A stretch of 64,000 nt of DNA, taken from Pseudomonas entomophila (GTDB lineage: Bacteria; Pseudomonadota; Gammaproteobacteria; Pseudomonadales; Pseudomonadaceae). Made by a program: the position numbers and the translations under genes. Where the stretch lies: contig NZ_JARPQB010000008.1 in the NCBI RefSeq assembly GCF_029478665.1, forward strand, positions 61,598-125,597. Direction: 5' to 3'. Below the pieces are notes generated by a model, which saw only the letters and a program-made list of their open reading frames with translations, had not been told where the DNA came from and ran no database searches. Below, piece by piece: positions 63,094-64,000 of the stretch (the first letter of the stretch is position 1; the number at the start of each line of letters is the position of its first letter).

Positions 63094-63981
63094 ATGCGTC
63101 GCCTGCTGACCGGCACCCTCACCCTCACCCTGCTGCTGCTCAACACCCTGGTGATGATCGGCCCGCTGCTGGTGTTCGCCCTGCTCAAGCTGGTGCTGCC
63201 CGGCCGTGGTCGCGACTATGCGTCGGCGGCGGTGATGTGGGTCGCCGAAACCTGGTCGGAAGTCGACAAGGTCATCTTCGCCCTGTGCATTCCCACGCAA
63301 TGGGACATCCGCGGGGTGGACACGCTGCGCAACGACACCTCGTACCTGTGCGTCAGCAACCACCAGACCTGGGTCGATATCCCCGCGCTGATCGAAAGCC
63401 TCAACCGCCGGGTGCCGTTCTTCAAGTTCTTCCTCAAGAAGGAGCTGATCTGGGTGCCACTGCTGGGCCTGGCCTGGTGGGGCCTGGACTACCCGTTCAT
63501 GAAGCGCTACAGCAAGGCCTTCCTCGACAAGCACCCTGAGCTCAAGGGCAAGGACCTGGAAATCACCAAGGCCGCCTGCGAGCTGTTCAAGCGCCAGCCG
63601 GTGACCGTGGTCAACTATCTGGAGGGCACCCGCTTCACCGAGGCCAAGCGCGAACAGCAGCAGTCACCGTACCGCCACCTGCTCAAACCCAAGGCCGGCG
63701 GCGTGGCCTTCGTGCTGGCGGCGCTGGGCGAGCAGCTCGATGCGCTGCTCGACGTGACCATCGTCTACCCCGGCAACAAGGCGCCAGGGTTCTGGGACCT
63801 GCTCAACGGCAGCATCAGCCGGGTGATCATCGACATTCGTGTGCGCGAGCTGGACCCGGCGCTGAGCGAGGGCGATTACGAGAACGACCCGGCGTTCCGC
63901 CAGGTGGTGCAGGGCTGGGTCAACCAGCTGTGGGTGGAGAAGGACCAGCGGATCGAGGAACTGCGCGCCGAGATGCGTTGA
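63094..63981 (+). CDS. PlsC-like 1-acyl-glycerol-3-phosphate acyltransferase family protein (YihG-like)
   Basis: The 295-residue protein has an N-terminal membrane helix (about 8-31) and the acyltransferase motif H90-x4-D95 in SNHQTWVDIP. VVNYLEGTRFTEAKR supplies the glycerol-phosphate block (EGTR), and YRHLLKPKAGGVAFVLAALG the later motif. It resembles E. coli YihG, which can acylate lysophosphatidic acid. It is convergent with the partial REP at the window end. Confidence 0.9.
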   Translation: MRRLLTGTLTLTLLLLNTLVMIGPLLVFALLKLVLPGRGRDYASAAVMWVAETWSEVDKVIFALCIPTQWDIRGVDTLRNDTSYLCVSNHQTWVDIPALIESLNRRVPFFKFFLKKELIWVPLLGLAWWGLDYPFMKRYSKAFLDKHPELKGKDLEITKAACELFKRQPVTVVNYLEGTRFTEAKREQQQSPYRHLLKPKAGGVAFVLAALGEQLDALLDVTIVYPGNKAPGFWDLLNGSISRVIIDIRVRELDPALSEGDYENDPAFRQVVQGWVNQLWVEKDQRIEELRAEMR

Positions 63982-63985
63982 CGAG

Positions 63986-64000
63986 GCGCTTCGCTCCTAC
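63986..64000. repeat. Partial REP arm at the window edge
   Basis: gcgcttcgctcctac at the end of the window looks like the start of a further REP element; the rest lies outside. Confidence 0.5.

Noticed and set aside
1..64000. CRISPR arrays, tRNA/rRNA genes, insertion sequences, prophage genes
   Set aside because: None seen. The regular repeats are REP doublets, which are palindromic and dispersed, not evenly spaced direct repeats.

Overview
The window is a contiguous piece of a high-GC pseudomonad chromosome, most probably from the Pseudomonas putida group. Supporting this are the gene content (an aceEF-glnE-waaFCGP block, a clustered bioBFHCD operon, paired acyl-CoA dehydrogenases, rsmY and creBCD) and about twenty REP-type palindromes of the kind typical of P. 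putida. There are no tRNA or rRNA genes, no insertion sequences, no prophage and no CRISPR. It is core chromosome, with interest mostly in regulation and in a few poorly understood conserved genes.

Layout. 1-8.4 kb: the end of hutF (histidine catabolism), two small lipoprotein genes, a dCache chemoreceptor, a DUF924 gene with fbp, and glgP. 8.5-11.7 kb: a YkgJ cysteine-cluster protein, a Pmp3-type membrane peptide, a class III aminotransferase and a divergent LysR regulator. 11.75-11.96 kb: the small RNA RsmY with its GacA box. 12.1-17.5 kb: two large acyl-CoA dehydrogenases around a membrane diguanylate cyclase. 17.8-22.8 kb: a miniature flagellar-rod-like protein and bioBFHCD, with a BirA-type operator. 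22.9-27.3 kb: comF, modE, srkA, rarD and gcvR. 27.7-33.4 kb: malate synthase G, a stand-alone response regulator, and a cNMP/CBS/nucleotidyltransferase protein coupled to a DnaQ-like exonuclease. 33.6-39.1 kb: a cell-surface-signalling iron system (ECF sigma factor, FecR, TonB receptor, PepSY protein, small membrane protein). 39.2-46.1 kb: the LPS inner-core operon waaF-waaC-waaG-waaP-wapP and two further kinase-fold genes. 46.4-54 kb: glnE and the divergent aceE-aceF. 54.3-58.4 kb: a GAF/PAS/GGDEF/EAL phosphodiesterase, msrA and a GST. 58.6-64 kb: creD-creC-creB, a periplasmic retropepsin-like protein and a PlsC-like acyltransferase.

How the parts work together. Central carbon flow is represented by aceEF, glcB, fbp and glgP. 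Regulation is layered over it: RsmY in the Gac/Rsm cascade, c-di-GMP synthesis and breakdown enzymes, CreBC, GlnE control of glutamine synthetase, and GcvR. The most useful non-coding signals are the RsmY gene with its activator site; a BirA operator that overlaps the first codons of comF; two matching FadR/GntR-type palindromes about five helical turns apart before aceE; and a cre-tag-like direct repeat before creD. REP doublets fall into three sequence classes. One pair of near-identical copies lies in inverted orientation around creBC, and another REP copy supplies the stop codon of a response regulator.

All names rest on reading translated motifs and on family knowledge. No database search was possible.
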